From Antedon mediterranea (lineage: Eukaryota; Echinodermata; Crinoidea; Comatulida; Antedonidae), in assembly GCF_964355755.1 (NCBI RefSeq), contig NC_092672.1, forward strand, positions 3,906,001 to 3,970,000: a stretch of DNA of 64,000 nucleotides, written 5' to 3'. Shown one piece after another: positions 62,502-64,000 of this stretch; the first letter of the stretch is position 1; each line of letters starts with the position of its first letter. Under the pieces are notes generated by a model. It ran no database searches. It had not been told where the DNA came from and was given only the letters and a program-made list of their open reading frames with translations. Made by a program: the position numbers and the translations under genes.

Positions 62502-64000
62502 ATGTATCTCAGGTAAGTAAATTGTTATTTTAGGTTTTAATAATATTTAGGATGATATATGGTGCTACTGTACTTTAGCACTGCTACTCTGTACTTTGAC
62601 ATACTGTCTTTTACTGTAGTACTAATTTGTTAGAATTCTGTAACCTTCCTTGTATAGTATATGTTGGCTGTGGGAAGGAAAAACAATATTAAAACACACA
62701 AAAGGTACAATATGGGTCATGTGTACTCCAGTTAGGAATGAAATACAACTGAAGATCATTTAATACAAGTCAATTTCTGTTATTCTTTTACCATTAATGT
62801 TCTATTTAGCATATCTGAAATCATTTTTTTTATACATTAACATTTTGTCACCGATTATTGTAAACTGGAGTCCATTCTAAACACAGTGAAATGAGCTGTT
62901 AGGAGCTCAATGTTATAAGACATTATGTGATAGGCTGGCCAATTCCTTTCCATGCCGTATTATGCTTCCTAACATTTTCAATCAGGTACTCATTTACAGC
63001 TGAGCTGTTCTTATTGGGAAATTAACTTGGGTCTTATATCATATTCAAACATCTTGTTTGGCTTAGTTATGTTTTTTCCTTGTACAACTGGACAGCCAGG
63101 CTGCTTCTTGGTCCTGAGAATCGTATGTATGCTGTGAAATAAAAGGGTTGCAGAATGCTGGCTAATGATGACATCATGATCAGTGTGCAAAACATACTTT
63201 GACGAAACTCTGCTAGACAATGACTAATGGATTGCAACCTTTTTTTTAAATGAAAGGGGTATTTTTATAAATATGGTAGATTGGAAGAGTGCAATTATTA
63301 CTAAAATTTTTTCGAGGGGAAAAAGTTAACTTACAGTTTTTATATTGAATTTCAGATTTAATATGATGTTAACAATTGTGATACAGATTAGTATAATCTA
63401 TGTCATCAAATCAGCAGCTCAAACCAATTCTGAAGCTTGTAATAGCTGTTGTACAGCTGGGGTTCCTGGCATTCCAGGAAATCATGGTAATCCAGGTGCA
63501 ATAGGGCCACAAGGAATGAATGGAATACAAGGAATGAAAGGAGAACAAGGAATTAATGGAGAACAAGGAATTAATGGAGAACAAGGAATTAATGGAGAAC
63601 AAGGAATAAAAGGAGAACAAGGATTGAATGGAGAACAGGGAATGAAAGGAGATAATGGAAGCAATGGCTTAGATGGGATTCCTGGTAAATTAGGACCAAA
63701 AGGACCTCAAGGCCTCATTGGACTACCAGGTGCAAATGGTGTAAAAGGAGAAAAGGGTGAACAAGCTAGTCAGCAGAAATCTGCTTTTTCAGTAGTTTTT
63801 ACATCAAACCCAGGTCGTCACGCCATTAGCCCAATGAAGTACGACACAATAATTTCAAATGTAGGAAATCCCTACAACAAAGAAACAGGAAAGTTTGTCT
63901 GTACAATTCCAGGTGTTTATGTATTCCAGGTGACATCAATGAAATCAACTGGTGGAAAAATTCTAACAGCAATCAAGAAAAATGGGAATATTCAAATGAC
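62502..64000 (+). CDS. C1q-domain collagen-like secreted protein, copy 6 (cut by window end)
   Basis: Exon 1 is 62502-62512 (its last bases are AG rather than CG, still giving Arg across the junction) and exon 2 runs from 63356 beyond the window. The visible exon 2 is almost identical to copy 3: the same 34 triplets, with one synonymous CAA-to-CAG change seen near 63636. The intron lacks the foldback insertion of copy 3. The frame is open to the end of the window, inside the C1q head. Confidence 0.87.

Larger units (their letters stand above)
55303..64000. repeat. Segmental duplication unit 3 (cut by window end)
   Basis: Collinear with unit 1, including the 28383-29113 region that unit 2 lacks. 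It has two local changes: a 73-bp tandem expansion at 60020-60290 and an insertion at 60524-61944. It ends inside C1q copy 6. Confidence 0.8.

Overview
The window is eukaryotic nuclear DNA: spliced genes with GT-AG introns, AATAAA signals, many tRNA-derived SINEs, MITEs and nested DNA transposons, and no operon structure. The AT-rich background with many TAGGCCTA-type words, the collagen-C1q gene array and the animal genes CENPJ and COX6A suggest a marine invertebrate deuterostome, most likely an echinoderm. That assignment is inference; there is no species marker.

Layout. (1) 1-3310: 3' end of a + strand gene with a C-terminal KH domain, tentatively AKAP1-like. (2) 4186-21184: the complete centriole gene CENPJ/CPAP on the minus strand. 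I assembled 16 coding exons with consistent phase (1242 aa). Its introns hold MITEs, SINEs and two minisatellites; intron 1 holds a 5.7 kb CAGGG...CCCTG element into which two 1.6 kb Mutator-like elements inserted in opposite orientation, each with its own 9-bp target duplication. (3) 21334-22022: an inverted-repeat element full of GACGCACC motifs just upstream of CENPJ. (4) 23304-24296: COX6A on the + strand, three coding exons, head-to-head with CENPJ. (5) 25263-64000: a segmental duplication zone with three units (from about 25263, 38831 and 55303). Each unit has a repeat-rich noncoding block of roughly 5 kb followed by one or more C1q-domain collagen genes. Units 1 and 2 also end in a minus-strand fragment of an AGC-type kinase resembling RSKR/SgK494; unit 3 runs off the window.

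The C1q array has six copies (five whole, one cut by the window end). Each has a TATA promoter, a tiny first coding exon (codes M-Y-L plus two bases) and a large second exon for signal peptide, Cys-rich N-terminus, Gly-X-Y stalk and C1q head. Copies 1, 2, 3 and 6 are open; copy 4 has a nonsense codon and a frameshift, and copy 5 one nonsense codon. Stalk length varies by a hexapeptide (18 bp) repeat, and the longest stalks are in the two broken copies. The array looks like a young, birth-and-death family of secreted pattern-recognition or adhesion proteins. This array, with its shared promoter and the co-duplicated kinase fragment, is the most interesting system here. Duplicate units also give natural empty sites that date and delimit several transposon insertions.
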